Source of the DNA: Streptomyces pyxinae
GTDB taxonomy: Bacteria > Actinomycetota > Actinomycetes > Streptomycetales > Streptomycetaceae
Direction: 5' to 3'
DNA: 48,073 nucleotides
Assembly: GCF_024756275.1 (NCBI RefSeq)
Contig: NZ_JANUGQ010000040.1
Coordinates: forward strand, 1 to 48,073
Of this stretch, positions 23,945-32,465 are shown in pieces. Every line of letters starts with the position of its first letter. Position 1 is the stretch's first letter. The notes under the pieces were generated by a model that was given only the letters and a program-made list of their open reading frames with translations, did not search any database and had not been told where the DNA came from. A program made the translations under genes and the position numbers.

Positions 23945-25114
23945 TTACCCGGTCAGGGTGGCCGGGCGGCGGGCGCGGGGGGTGTTGCGGCTGGCCAGGA
24001 AGCGGGGGACGCCCTCCGTGACCACCGCCGAGATGCCCGGCATGTCCCCGAGCGCCATGGCCTCCAGCGCCGTACCGGCCACCGACCCCAGGGGCGCGTC
24101 CAGCACCAGCAGATCGGCCTCGTCGCCCGCCCGCAGCCGGCCGGCCGGAAGTCCCCACACCCGGGTGACATTTCCGGTGGCCAGCGCCCAGGCCCGGGCC
24201 GGCTCCAGCGGGGCGAGCGCGGAGAGCTCCACCAGCGTCTTCAGCACGGCCAGCGGCATCACCCCGAACCCGGACGGGGTGTCGGAGCCGACCACCAGCC
24301 GCTCCGGGGCGCCCGCCGCCAGGGTCCGGTCCACGATCCGCAGCGCCGCCCGGAGGTTGCCCGCCTGGACCAGCTGGAGGGCCATCCCGCTCTCCGCGAG
24401 CAGCCGGTCCACATCCGCGTCGGGCAGGGCGGTGGGCCCGCCGTTGGCATGACCGCAGACGGTCGGATCGAGGGCCAGCAGGTCGCCGGCGCGCAGCGAG
24501 GCGGAGCCGGCCGCGCTGGCCCCGCCCGCGTGGCACATCACCACCAGTCCGTGCTCCCGGGCCCAGCGGATCTGTTCCACACCGTCCAGCGCCTTCTCGT
24601 ACGCGCCGAAGCCGAACTTGGCCAGCCACACCCCGCACTCCGCGAGGTATCCGAAGTCCTCCCGGGTCAGGCTCGGTTCGAGCAGCACATTGCCCGCGTG
24701 CACCCGCATCCCGCCGGGCCGGAAGCGGTCGAAGCTGGCCCGGGCGGCGACGGCGAGCGCCTTCACGCCCTCCCGGTCGCGCGGCCGGCCCGGCACATGC
24801 ACCTCGCCCGCCGAGATGGTCCGGGTGATCCCGCCGTGCACATACCCCTCCAGGTAGTCCACGGCCTTCTGGCGCGGCGAGTAGTCCCCGAAGGTGACAT
24901 GTCCGTGCGAGTCGATGAGCCCGGGTGCCACGGTGGCGCCGGCGGCGTCCAGCACCCGGTCGGCCGCGGCCACTTCCGCCGCCAGCGCCTCGGCGCGTCC
25001 GACCGCGGTGATCAGTCCGCCGGCGCAGAGCACCGTGTCCGCGTCCTCGATCAGCGGGTGCGCGAAGTCGCCGGAGACCAACGTCCCCGCCCCCACGACG
25101 GCCAGTGTGCCCAC
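23945..25114 (-). CDS. enamidase-like amidohydrolase
   Basis: A 389-residue amidohydrolase-superfamily enzyme. The metal site starts with APGLIDSHGHVTFGDYSP near residue 65; later conserved points are KFGFGAYE (probable Lys), VMCHAGG, VCGHANGGPT and VGSDTPSG with the last-strand Asp. The pattern recalls enamidase of nicotinate fermentation, which opens a cyclic enamide. It starts at the GTG at 25114, four bases after the stop of the FMN monooxygenase gene, so it belongs to the leftward three-gene operon. Together with two FMN monooxygenases it could process an N-heterocyclic intermediate or detoxify one; that link is inference. Confidence 0.78.
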   Translation of the reverse strand: MGTLAVVGAGTLVSGDFAHPLIEDADTVLCAGGLITAVGRAEALAAEVAAADRVLDAAGATVAPGLIDSHGHVTFGDYSPRQKAVDYLEGYVHGGITRTISAGEVHVPGRPRDREGVKALAVAARASFDRFRPGGMRVHAGNVLLEPSLTREDFGYLAECGVWLAKFGFGAYEKALDGVEQIRWAREHGLVVMCHAGGASAAGSASLRAGDLLALDPTVCGHANGGPTALPDADVDRLLAESGMALQLVQAGNLRAALRIVDRTLAAGAPERLVVGSDTPSGFGVMPLAVLKTLVELSALAPLEPARAWALATGNVTRVWGLPAGRLRAGDEADLLVLDAPLGSVAGTALEAMALGDMPGISAVVTEGVPRFLASRNTPRARRPATLTG

Positions 25115-25118
25115 GGGT

Positions 25119-26486
25119 TCACCCGTCCTTTCGCGAGGAGCGCGGCGGCACCGGCAGGCCCAGATGGTCGCGGAGGGTGCGGCCGGTGTACTCCTCGCGG
25201 TGGAGCCCGCGCCGCTGGAGCTCCGGCACCACCAGCTCGGTGAAGGCGGTGACCGCCCCGGGGACGTACGCCGGGTAGATGTTGAAGCCGTCGGCGGCCC
25301 CGCCCTCGAACCACTCCTGGATCATGTCCGCCACCTCCACCGGGTTGCCGACCACGGTGTGGGAGAGCTCCGAGGGGGTGGCGTGCACCAGGTCGCCGTA
25401 GGTGATCGGGCGTGGCCCGCCGGGTGTCCGCCGGGTCAGCCGGGTGATCTCGGCCAGCCGCCGGGCACCGTCCTCGGAGACCCCGGCCAGCACTCCGGCC
25501 GGTACCGGGGCGGCCAGGTCGGTGCCGGTGAGGTCCAGGCCGAAGACCTCGCCCGCCGACGAGCGGTTGCGCTTGTGTCCCTCCCCGATGCCGCCCTTGC
25601 GCACGAGTTCGCCCGGCTTCCGCTCGGGATCGAGCACCAGCAGCGAGTTGAGGAGGTCGTAACGGGCCACCGCCTCCTCGGTGGTGGGCGCCACGACCGG
25701 GGTGAGGCCGGGCAGGATGGTGATCCGGTCGGCCCGGCCGTAGCGGGCGGCACGGGCCTTGATGTCGGCGTAGTACTCCTGGCGCAGCGCGAAGGTCGGC
25801 TGCGGACCGGCGAAGACGATGTCGGCCTCCCGGGCACTGAGTTCGCGCGACTGGTCCGAGGTGCCCGCGTTGAACAGCACCACCTGGCCCTGGGGCGGCC
25901 GGTCCACGTCCAGCGGTCCGTCCACCGAGAAGTACCGGCCCCGGTGGCCGATCGGCCGGGCGGCGCCCTCGGGCCCGGCCCCGCTGTCCCAGAGGTCCCG
26001 GACGACCTGGAGGCACTCCTCCGCCCAGGCGTACCGCTTGGCGGTCTCCCAGTGCTCCTCCCGGCCGAAGTTGTAGGCCGCCGCCGCGTCGGCGCCGGTG
26101 ACCAGGTTCCAGGCCGCCCGGCCCGCGCTGACCTGGTCGAGCGAGGCCAGCAGCCGGGCGATGGTGTACGGGTCGGAGTAGGTCGGGTTGGCGGTGACCA
26201 CCACCCCGGTCCGGGTGGTGGCGGCGGCGATCGCGGTGGCCGTGGCGTACGGTTCGAGGCGGGAGATCTGGGCCGGGTTGCTGTGCTGGAGGGCGGGGTC
26301 GCTCGCCAGCCGGTCCCCGAGGAACACGAAGTCCATCTTCGCCCGCTCGGCCTCCCGGCTGATCTCCAGGATGAGTTCGATGTCGTACGCGGCGTCCGCC
26401 CGGGCGTCGGGGTGGCGCCAGCCGGCGGCGTGGGTGCCGGTGGCCCAGAACATCAGCCCGAGATGGAGTTCCCGCCGGTCGGTCAT
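25119..26486 (-). CDS. FMN-dependent monooxygenase (NtaA/SnaA/DszA family)
   Basis: A 455-residue luciferase-like flavin monooxygenase. Landmarks are LGLMFWATGTHAAGWRHP at the N-terminus, FVFLGDRLA, VVTANPTYSDPYTIARLLASLDQVSAGRAAWNLVTG, which is the family signature, and the YAWAEECLQVVRDLWDS block. Family members (NtaA, SnaA, DszA) use FMNH2 from a separate reductase to oxidise amines or sulfur heterocycles. The ATG at 26486 has GAGAAGGGG upstream and overlaps the end of the next upstream gene by ATGA. No flavin reductase gene is in the window. Substrate is unknown; N-oxygenation or ring cleavage of a heterocycle fits the neighbourhood. Confidence 0.83.
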   Translation of the reverse strand: MTDRRELHLGLMFWATGTHAAGWRHPDARADAAYDIELILEISREAERAKMDFVFLGDRLASDPALQHSNPAQISRLEPYATATAIAAATTRTGVVVTANPTYSDPYTIARLLASLDQVSAGRAAWNLVTGADAAAAYNFGREEHWETAKRYAWAEECLQVVRDLWDSGAGPEGAARPIGHRGRYFSVDGPLDVDRPPQGQVVLFNAGTSDQSRELSAREADIVFAGPQPTFALRQEYYADIKARAARYGRADRITILPGLTPVVAPTTEEAVARYDLLNSLLVLDPERKPGELVRKGGIGEGHKRNRSSAGEVFGLDLTGTDLAAPVPAGVLAGVSEDGARRLAEITRLTRRTPGGPRPITYGDLVHATPSELSHTVVGNPVEVADMIQEWFEGGAADGFNIYPAYVPGAVTAFTELVVPELQRRGLHREEYTGRTLRDHLGLPVPPRSSRKDG

Positions 26487-27715
26487 GCGCTCAGCCCCTT
26501 CTCCCGGCCCGAGGTGTGCGGCCGGCCCGTGGGGTGCGGGGCCGCGCCATGATCGCCGGCCGGATCCCCGGCGGCCTGTCCGCCGGTCTGTTCACCGGTC
26601 CGCCCACGGTCCCGTCCGCCGGTCTGTCCGCCGTCCCTTTCGCCGCCCTGTCGGCCGGCCGCTCCGGTGAGTCGTTCCGCCAGCCGGTTGGCGGGCCGGG
26701 CGAGCCCGAAGTGGTCGCGCAGCGTGGTGGCCGAAGGTGCGGGGCCGGACCGGCCGGCCGGGCGCAGCCGGGGGAGTACGGCGGCGGTGAACTCTCCGAT
26801 CGCCGCCGGGGACGGGAAGCGGAAGACGAAGCCGTCCACCGCCCCCCGCTCGTACCAGGCCCTCAGGCGCTCCGCGATTCCCCCGGCGTCCCCCACCAGC
26901 ACGGCGCGGTCCCGGTCGGAGCGCGGGGCGCCGGACCGGGCGTGCAGGTCGCGGGCGGCCGCCTCCGTGCCGGCCAGGAAGGGGGTCACCACCCCGAGCC
27001 GGGGCCGGCCGCCCGCCTCCGCCGACGTGACCGGGACATCGGGGTCCCCGGTGGTCAGCACGTCCGCCGCGTCCGCCACCAGGGGATCGGCGGCGTCCGC
27101 GAAACACACCGGGTGTCCCTGGGGCGGCCGGACGACATTGAGCGGGCCGCGCACCCGGAGCGCCGGGCCCCGGTGGTCCAGTACGTGGATGCCGTGGGCG
27201 TCGATGAACCGGCCGGTGGACTTGTCGTGGACGAAGGCGTCGTCCTCCCAGGTGTCCCAGAGGTCCCGGACCAGCGGCACGTACTCCCGGGCCCGTGCCT
27301 CCCGGCCGGTGGCCGGATCGACGCCCTCGCGGCGGTGGTTGGCGTCGGCGGCCGGGTCGGGCCCGGTCACCACCCGCCAGCCGGCCCGGCCGTGGCTGAT
27401 GTGGTCCACCGAGGCGATCATCCGGGCCAGGTCGTACGGTTCCGTGTAGGCGGTGGTGGCGGTCACGACCAGTCCGACACGGGTGGTGCGAACGGCCAGC
27501 AGGGAGGCGGCGATCAGGGCGGCCGGCGCGGCGGAGCCGACCGGCGCGCCGAAGCCGCCGGGGGCCGGGTTCGCGGCCGGGCGGTCGGCCAGGACCAGAT
27601 GGCCGACCCCCGCGGCCTCGGCCGCCGCGGCCGTCTCCAGCAGGAAGCGGGTGGGATCGGGGAGACCCGTCCCGGGTAGTTCGTACCCCACGAGGGGGCC
27701 GGGGCCTCCGGTCAT
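26483..27715 (-). CDS. second luciferase-like FMN monooxygenase
   Basis: A 410-residue relative of the neighbouring NtaA-type enzyme, recognisable by VGLVVTATTAYTEPYDLARMIASVDHISHGRAGWRVVTG and YVPLVRDLWDTWEDDAF. It is shorter and more divergent, with a C-terminal Gly/Arg/Thr repeat tail (about residues 365-410) encoded by a degenerate repeat. The ATG at 27715 is the most natural start, but no strong ribosome site precedes it; a GGAGG near 27760 could serve a non-ATG start further upstream. It heads a leftward three-gene operon. Two sequential flavin monooxygenases suggest a two-step oxidation or a heteromeric pair; the sequence does not decide. Confidence 0.75.
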   Translation of the reverse strand: MTGGPGPLVGYELPGTGLPDPTRFLLETAAAAEAAGVGHLVLADRPAANPAPGGFGAPVGSAAPAALIAASLLAVRTTRVGLVVTATTAYTEPYDLARMIASVDHISHGRAGWRVVTGPDPAADANHRREGVDPATGREARAREYVPLVRDLWDTWEDDAFVHDKSTGRFIDAHGIHVLDHRGPALRVRGPLNVVRPPQGHPVCFADAADPLVADAADVLTTGDPDVPVTSAEAGGRPRLGVVTPFLAGTEAAARDLHARSGAPRSDRDRAVLVGDAGGIAERLRAWYERGAVDGFVFRFPSPAAIGEFTAAVLPRLRPAGRSGPAPSATTLRDHFGLARPANRLAERLTGAAGRQGGERDGGQTGGRDRGRTGEQTGGQAAGDPAGDHGAAPHPTGRPHTSGREKGLSA

Positions 27716-27957
27716 GGATGCCGTCCGGGCCGGTGTGCGAGGACGTGACAACTCAACGAGTGCCTCCGGTGATTGACGGGCGGGTCGGGCGGAGCGGCCT
27801 CGGTGGAGTGGTGGGGGTGCGGTCACCGCGAGGGAGGCGGCGGGGGACCGCGTGACGGCTCGACGCCGAAGGGGCGCGGGGGCGCCCGGGTTCCGGGGCC
27901 CGTGGCGGTGGCGGAACCCGTGCCGTGAGGCCCGTGCCGGCAGAACTGGTGGGGAAG

Positions 27958-29145
27958 CTAACACGATCTTGGGGGGCCCACAAGCGGTCCGGACCACTTC
28001 GGTCCCGGGCGGCGGGGCGGCGCCACCGTCCCTTGTCCGGGCGGCCGTTCGAGCTCCTGGGTGTCCGCGAGCATGTCACGGACGGCGTGATGGACGAGGA
28101 ACATCGCCCAGATCTCCTGCTCCACCAGGTCCGGCCCCCGGGAGCGCAGCATGTCGGCCCCCGGCAGCCCGCCCGGCACGATGTCCTCCAGCAGATCGGC
28201 CGGACCCCACCGGTCGTGATGGGCCAGGCGCAACTGCTCGGCGGCGGCCTCCTCCGGGCCGAGCAGCGTGGTGACCAGCCGGTCCGCGCCACCCGGCCGG
28301 TTCGGGGCCACCGGGACGACCCGCACCCGCAGGGGCGCGGCACCCGACGGGCCGTGCGGTTCGCTCAGCCGGGAGAGGTAACTCCCGTCGGGCAGTGCCG
28401 AGTCCACCGGCAGGGACCACTCCGGCCCGGCCCGCCAGAGCAGTTCGGCCGGGGTCGCGGAGGCCTGCCGCCAGAGATCCACCGAGAGGGTGTCCAGCCG
28501 GCCCAGGAGCAGGGTGCCGGAGCCCAGGGAGGTCAGCGAGGGCAGCAGATCGAGGGCGAGCGCCGGGGCGCCCAGGGGGAGGGTGCCCACGGCCGCGTCG
28601 ATCACCTGGCGGGTGCCGCAGTGGGCCAGCGTGGCCACCAGAGCCCTGGGCGTCCGCCCCCGGCCCGGCACCGGCGCCGTACCGAAGTGCCGCCGGTTGG
28701 CGGGGGTGTCGGGCACGGAGAGGGCGAGGGTGTCGAGCGCCACCGTCCGGCGGCGGCCCGGCGTCGGCTCCGGGACGCTCCGCCGTGCGACCTCCTGGAA
28801 GAGCAGCCGCAGCGGGACCGGGCCCAGCCGCCGGCGGGCCTGGGCGAGCGCGGAGGGCGTGGGTGTCCGCCGGTCGCGGGCCCAGGCGTGCTTCCGGGCG
28901 AGCCCGCGCAGCAGCCGCCGCATCACCTCCTCGTGGCCGTACGCGGGGTACAGCCACATCGCCAGTGCGTGATAGACCATCGTGCGGGCCGGCAGGGCCC
29001 GGACGCGCTGCTCGGTGCGGCCCGCGGCGGCCACCATCTCGTCCACCAGGGCGGGCGGATAGGCCCAGGTCAGCGTGCCGGTGATCAGCCGGTCCGCCAG
29101 TCGGCCGGACTCCTCCTGGACGGTGGCCCCGGCGCGCGTCGTCAC
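27958..29145 (-). pseudogene. IS4-family transposase-like protein, catalytic Asp lost
   Basis: A 395-residue protein with the N-terminal IS4 transposase domain (LPARTMVYHALAMWLYP) and the C-terminal DDE fold. The first Asp is kept in VALDTLALSVPDTPANRRHFG, and the last Glu in EQEIWAMFLVHHAV. At the second Asp, where relatives read LLADRxF, this one reads LLGRLDTLS (28488-28514), so the catalytic residue appears replaced. The reading frame is otherwise open. I saw no terminal inverted repeats or target duplication around it. It may be an old, inactivated insertion or a retained DNA-binding derivative. The GTG at 29145 is the likely start; the open frame further upstream is low complexity. Confidence 0.6.
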
Positions 29146-29345
29146 CGATTCGCTCCGTCGCGCCCGTTGCGGTGCCACTCTCCGGTGGTGTCCGATGCGG
29201 GGACGCGCCGGCCGCCCGGCGTGCCTGCCGGGGACCGCCGGAGCCTGCTGGGCAAGGACTCGGGACCGGGTCCGGGCGGCCCGGGTGCCGGCCGCCCCGC
29301 GCTCCGCCGGCCGCGCCCGGGGACGACTCCGGCTCCGGCCCCGTC

Positions 29346-29372
29346 GAAGAGACCGAAGAGACCGAAGAGACC
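29346..29372. repeat. 9-bp tandem repeat, three copies plus a partial
   Basis: GAAGAGACC is repeated three times exactly and then degrades. It lies in the 273-base spacer between the transposase-like gene and the PfkB kinase gene, about 45 bases before the kinase start. The rest of the spacer shows nothing else recognisable. Confidence 0.8.
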
Positions 29373-29418
29373 GAAGAGATCCAAGTACTCCACGGGATCC
29401 AAGAGACCGCAGGGAAGG

Positions 29419-30483
29419 GTGAGTTCCATCAAGCACATCTCGCATTCCCCCGAAGCACTACCGTCCGCCGCGCTCCCGCCGGAAGCGCCCCCACCCGGGG
29501 CGCCCGCGCCCGGAACGCTTCCCCCGCCTTCCCCCGGTGTGTCTCCGCCCTCCGGGGTGTCTCTCTCCTCCGGGATGTCTTCGTCCTCCGGCCCGGGCGG
29601 CAGGCCGGTGCTGGTCGGCACCGTCACCCTCGACTTCCTGCACAAGGGCCCGCTCGGCCGGGGCGAGGAACCCGCCACCGTGCGCTGGGGCGGGGTGACC
29701 AACAACGCGGCCTGCGCGCTGGGTGCGCGCGGGGCCCGCCCCGCGCTGGTGACGGTGGAGTACGCGGGCGAACTGGGGCCGGCGGTGAGCGGCCATCTGT
29801 CGGGCAACGGTGTCGACTGGGTGCGGCTGTCCGCGCGGGCTCCGCTGCCAGTCTTCCACGCCGAACTGGTCGAGGGGTCCGTAGCCGGCAAGAGGTTTCT
29901 CGGAGAGCGGGCACTCGGCCTGATCACACCCGAACTGTTGTCCCAATCCAGGACGTTGTTCCAGGACGCGGCGGTGCTGGCCGCCGGATCGGACAATCAC
30001 GCCCCCGCGCTGGCCTGGCTGGCCGGCACCGCCCGCTCCCTCGGGGTGCCGTTCTGGCTGCTGTCCGCCGACCCCAATGAGGTGGACAAGCTGCGGCCCG
30101 GGGGCGCCGGAGCCGATCTGGTCGCCCTCAACCAGCGGGAACTCTCCCTCTGGGCGGGGCGGCACCTGGACGGGCCGGACGAACTCGTCGCCACCGCCCG
30201 ACGGTTGCCGGGGCCGGGCGGGCACTGCCTGGTGACCCTGGGCGAGGCGGGCTCGCTGCTGGTGCCGGCCGACGGGGGCGAGCCGGTGCACCAGCCGGCC
30301 GCGTCGGCGGGCGAGGAGGTGCTCACGGTGGGCGCCGGCGATGTGCTCTTCGGCTGTCTGCTCGCCGGCCGGCTGGCGGGCCTGGACTGGGCCCCCGCCC
30401 TGAAGGAGGCGACCGCGCTGACCAGCCGGTTTCTGGCGGTGACGGACGACGCGCCGCACCCCTACGCGGCCCTGCGCTCCTGA
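29419..30483 (+). CDS. PfkB-family sugar/nucleoside kinase
   Basis: A ribokinase-fold protein of 354 residues from the GTG at 29419; an ATG at 29575 would give 302. The first 60 residues are a Pro/Ser-rich, probably disordered extension. The fold is recognisable from VLVGTVTLDFLHKGPLGRGEEPATVRWGGVTNNAACALGARG and the anion-hole motif TVGAGDVLFG. The usual DTxGAGD is changed at the first Asp (Leu here), while the catalytic GAGD is kept. Members phosphorylate ribose, adenosine or related sugars; a role in salvaging a nucleoside or making a ribose phosphate is possible. It opens the long rightward operon. Confidence 0.72.
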   Translation: MSSIKHISHSPEALPSAALPPEAPPPGAPAPGTLPPPSPGVSPPSGVSLSSGMSSSSGPGGRPVLVGTVTLDFLHKGPLGRGEEPATVRWGGVTNNAACALGARGARPALVTVEYAGELGPAVSGHLSGNGVDWVRLSARAPLPVFHAELVEGSVAGKRFLGERALGLITPELLSQSRTLFQDAAVLAAGSDNHAPALAWLAGTARSLGVPFWLLSADPNEVDKLRPGGAGADLVALNQRELSLWAGRHLDGPDELVATARRLPGPGGHCLVTLGEAGSLLVPADGGEPVHQPAASAGEEVLTVGAGDVLFGCLLAGRLAGLDWAPALKEATALTSRFLAVTDDAPHPYAALRS

Positions 30484-30579
30484 CCGTACCGCCCGGTCCA
30501 CGGCGGGCCGGGCCGGAACTGTCACACCGGGACGGCCTGAATCGTCTTCAAGAGTGGTCGTACGCCGCCGGAGGCCGGT

Positions 30580-30624
30580 GGAGCCGGTGGAGCCGGTGGA
30601 GCCGGTGGAGCCGGTGGAGCCGGT
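30580..30624. repeat. 9-bp tandem repeat, five perfect copies
   Basis: GGAGCCGGT is repeated five times without change, with imperfect copies on each side, in the spacer between the kinase and Rieske oxygenase genes. It reads as alternating Gly-Ala-Gly in one frame but lies outside any supported gene. Confidence 0.9.
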
Positions 30625-30693
30625 GGATACCGGGGCGCGGTACGGCCGCACGGCGGCGACAGATGCCCCACAGGTCGAGACGGAGGCCGGGAA

Positions 30694-31926
30694 GTGACCA
30701 CGCGGAAGGTGAACGAGACCCTGACCCAGGTGGGCCCGGGCACCCCCATGGGGCAGTTGCTGCGCGAGTACTGGCTGCCCGTCATGCGGTCGGAACGGCT
30801 GGCGGAGCGGGGCGGCGCACCCGTCCCGGTCGAGCTGCTGGGCGAGAAGTATGTGCTCTTCCGGGGCGACGACGGCTCGGTCGGCTGCTTCGCCGAGGCG
30901 TGCCCGCACCGGGGCGCCTCGCTGGCGCTCGCCCGCAACGAGGACTGCTCGCTGCGCTGCGTCTACCACGGCTGGAAGTTCCATGTCTCGGGCACGGTGC
31001 TGGAGACCCCCTCGGAGCCCGAGGAGGACGGACCCCGGTTCGCCGACCGGGTGAAGCTGCCGCACCACCCGGTGGTGGAGGCCGGCGGGATCGTCTGGGT
31101 CTGGCTCGGCGGCACCGGCCGCAAACCCGGCCCCTTCCCGGAGTTCCCGTTCACCAAGGTCCCGGCCGAGAACGTCTTCGCCACCATCGCCCTGGTGGAC
31201 TGCAACTGGCTGCAGGGTGTGGAGGCGGACATCGACTCCGCCCATGTCTCGCTGCTCCACGAGACCGAGGCCCGCAACGGCCCGCTGAAGGACCTGCTGG
31301 ACGACACCGCCCCGCGCGACGAGATCGACCCCCGGCCGTACGGCCTGCGGTTCGCCGCCGTGCGCTCGCTCTCCTCGGGGGACACCCTGGCCCGGGTGAA
31401 GCCGTTCGCGATGCCCTGGTACACCGTGGTGCCCGAACTCCCCAACGGCGACCGGCTCTGGCACGCCTGGGTGCCGGTGGACGACCACCGGACGATCATG
31501 TGGTACCTGTGGTGGAACGACGAACAGCCCGTCGATCCCGGGTACTTCAGCACCCAGTTCGGGCTCGATCTGGACACCCTCAACCCGGACAACATCCGCG
31601 AGGGCTACACCCGGGAGAATGGCTGGGGCCAGGACCGGGCCGCGATGCGGGCCGGCACCAGCTTCTCCGGCATCCGGGGCCTGGTCCTCCAGGACGTGGC
31701 GGTGCAGGAGAGCATGGGCCCGATCGTCGACCGGACCAGGGAGAACCCGGGCAAGAGCGACCGGGGCATCGTCCGTGTCCGGCGCTTCCTGCTGGACGCC
31801 CTCAAGACCCATGCCGCCGGGGGAGTCGCGGCCGGGCTCGGGGACGACGCCGACTACGGCGCCGTGCGCTCGGCCGTCGTGGTGGCGCCCCGGGGCACGG
31901 ACTGGCGCGCCGCCGCCCCCGCGTAG
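30694..31926 (+). CDS. Rieske non-haem iron oxygenase
   Basis: A 410-residue oxygenase component. The Rieske 2Fe-2S site is CPHRG (near residue 71) and CVYHGWKF (near 90). The mononuclear iron region is NWLQGVEADIDSAHVSLLHE (about 171-190), which holds the two His ligands and the conserved Asp. The domain order is that of the phthalate/vanillate-type aromatic oxygenases. The GTG at 30694 has GGAGG at 30682. No reductase component gene is present. In this cluster it could hydroxylate the pyrazole ring or an acyclic precursor ahead of the aminotransferase; that is inference from position. Confidence 0.88.
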   Translation: MTTRKVNETLTQVGPGTPMGQLLREYWLPVMRSERLAERGGAPVPVELLGEKYVLFRGDDGSVGCFAEACPHRGASLALARNEDCSLRCVYHGWKFHVSGTVLETPSEPEEDGPRFADRVKLPHHPVVEAGGIVWVWLGGTGRKPGPFPEFPFTKVPAENVFATIALVDCNWLQGVEADIDSAHVSLLHETEARNGPLKDLLDDTAPRDEIDPRPYGLRFAAVRSLSSGDTLARVKPFAMPWYTVVPELPNGDRLWHAWVPVDDHRTIMWYLWWNDEQPVDPGYFSTQFGLDLDTLNPDNIREGYTRENGWGQDRAAMRAGTSFSGIRGLVLQDVAVQESMGPIVDRTRENPGKSDRGIVRVRRFLLDALKTHAAGGVAAGLGDDADYGAVRSAVVVAPRGTDWRAAAPA

Positions 31927-32465
31927 CCGCCGCGCCCCCTCCCGTACCGCTGTCGGAGCGCCCGCCGGCCGGTCGCCTGTTCGTCCGGTCTTCCGTCGGC
32001 TCCGTGATCTTCTGCTTTCCCGGCTCCTCTCTGACTTTGCCCTCGCCTCCGCCCCTGCCTTCCTGCGCTTCCCGTGGAAATTCCGAGGTCCGGCTCCTTT
32101 CCTCGTCCGCCTCCGGCAGTACGCCGCCCGATCGGCCGGCGGGACGCCTCGCCGTTCCCGTCCGCCCCCGGGCGGCTTTTCCATGCCCGGCGCAAGGGTG
32201 CCGCCGTCCTGCGGGATCGTGGAATCGGTGAAGTTAACCGGTCCGTTCCGGTGGCGAATCCGCGGTTCGTTGTCCCGTAGTTTTCCGATCAAGACCGAAA
32301 CCCCGGCAGCCGAACCGGATCCGATGGGTTTCGGTCACGCCTAACTTGATTGGCGAATATCCGTCCCGCATTCCCTTCCCAACCCTCCGGGGCTGTGCTT
32401 GGATGGCACTCGTTTGGCGCCAGGGGGGACTCCATCTGCACGTACGACGTCCGCGGAGGAAGTTC
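31927..32465 (+). promoter_or_regulatory. long spacer with an 11-bp inverted repeat
   Basis: This 539-base gap is one of the least GC-rich parts of the window and shows no gene. At 32293-32303 and 32326-32336 stand GACCGAAACCC and GGGTTTCGGTC, perfect 11-base arms around a 22-base loop that itself contains the palindrome CGGATCCG. A TAACTT box at 32342-32347 follows at once. The arrangement suggests an operator-promoter region for the ATP-grasp operon, or a terminator-attenuator; no confident -35 box was seen. Confidence 0.45.

Noticed and set aside
29458..32292. 944-codon open frame antisense to the kinase and Rieske genes
   Set aside because: Same shadow effect; no recognisable motif.
31927..32344. 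Gene in the Rieske/ATP-grasp spacer
   Set aside because: Open frames exist but lack codon bias, start signals and motifs.
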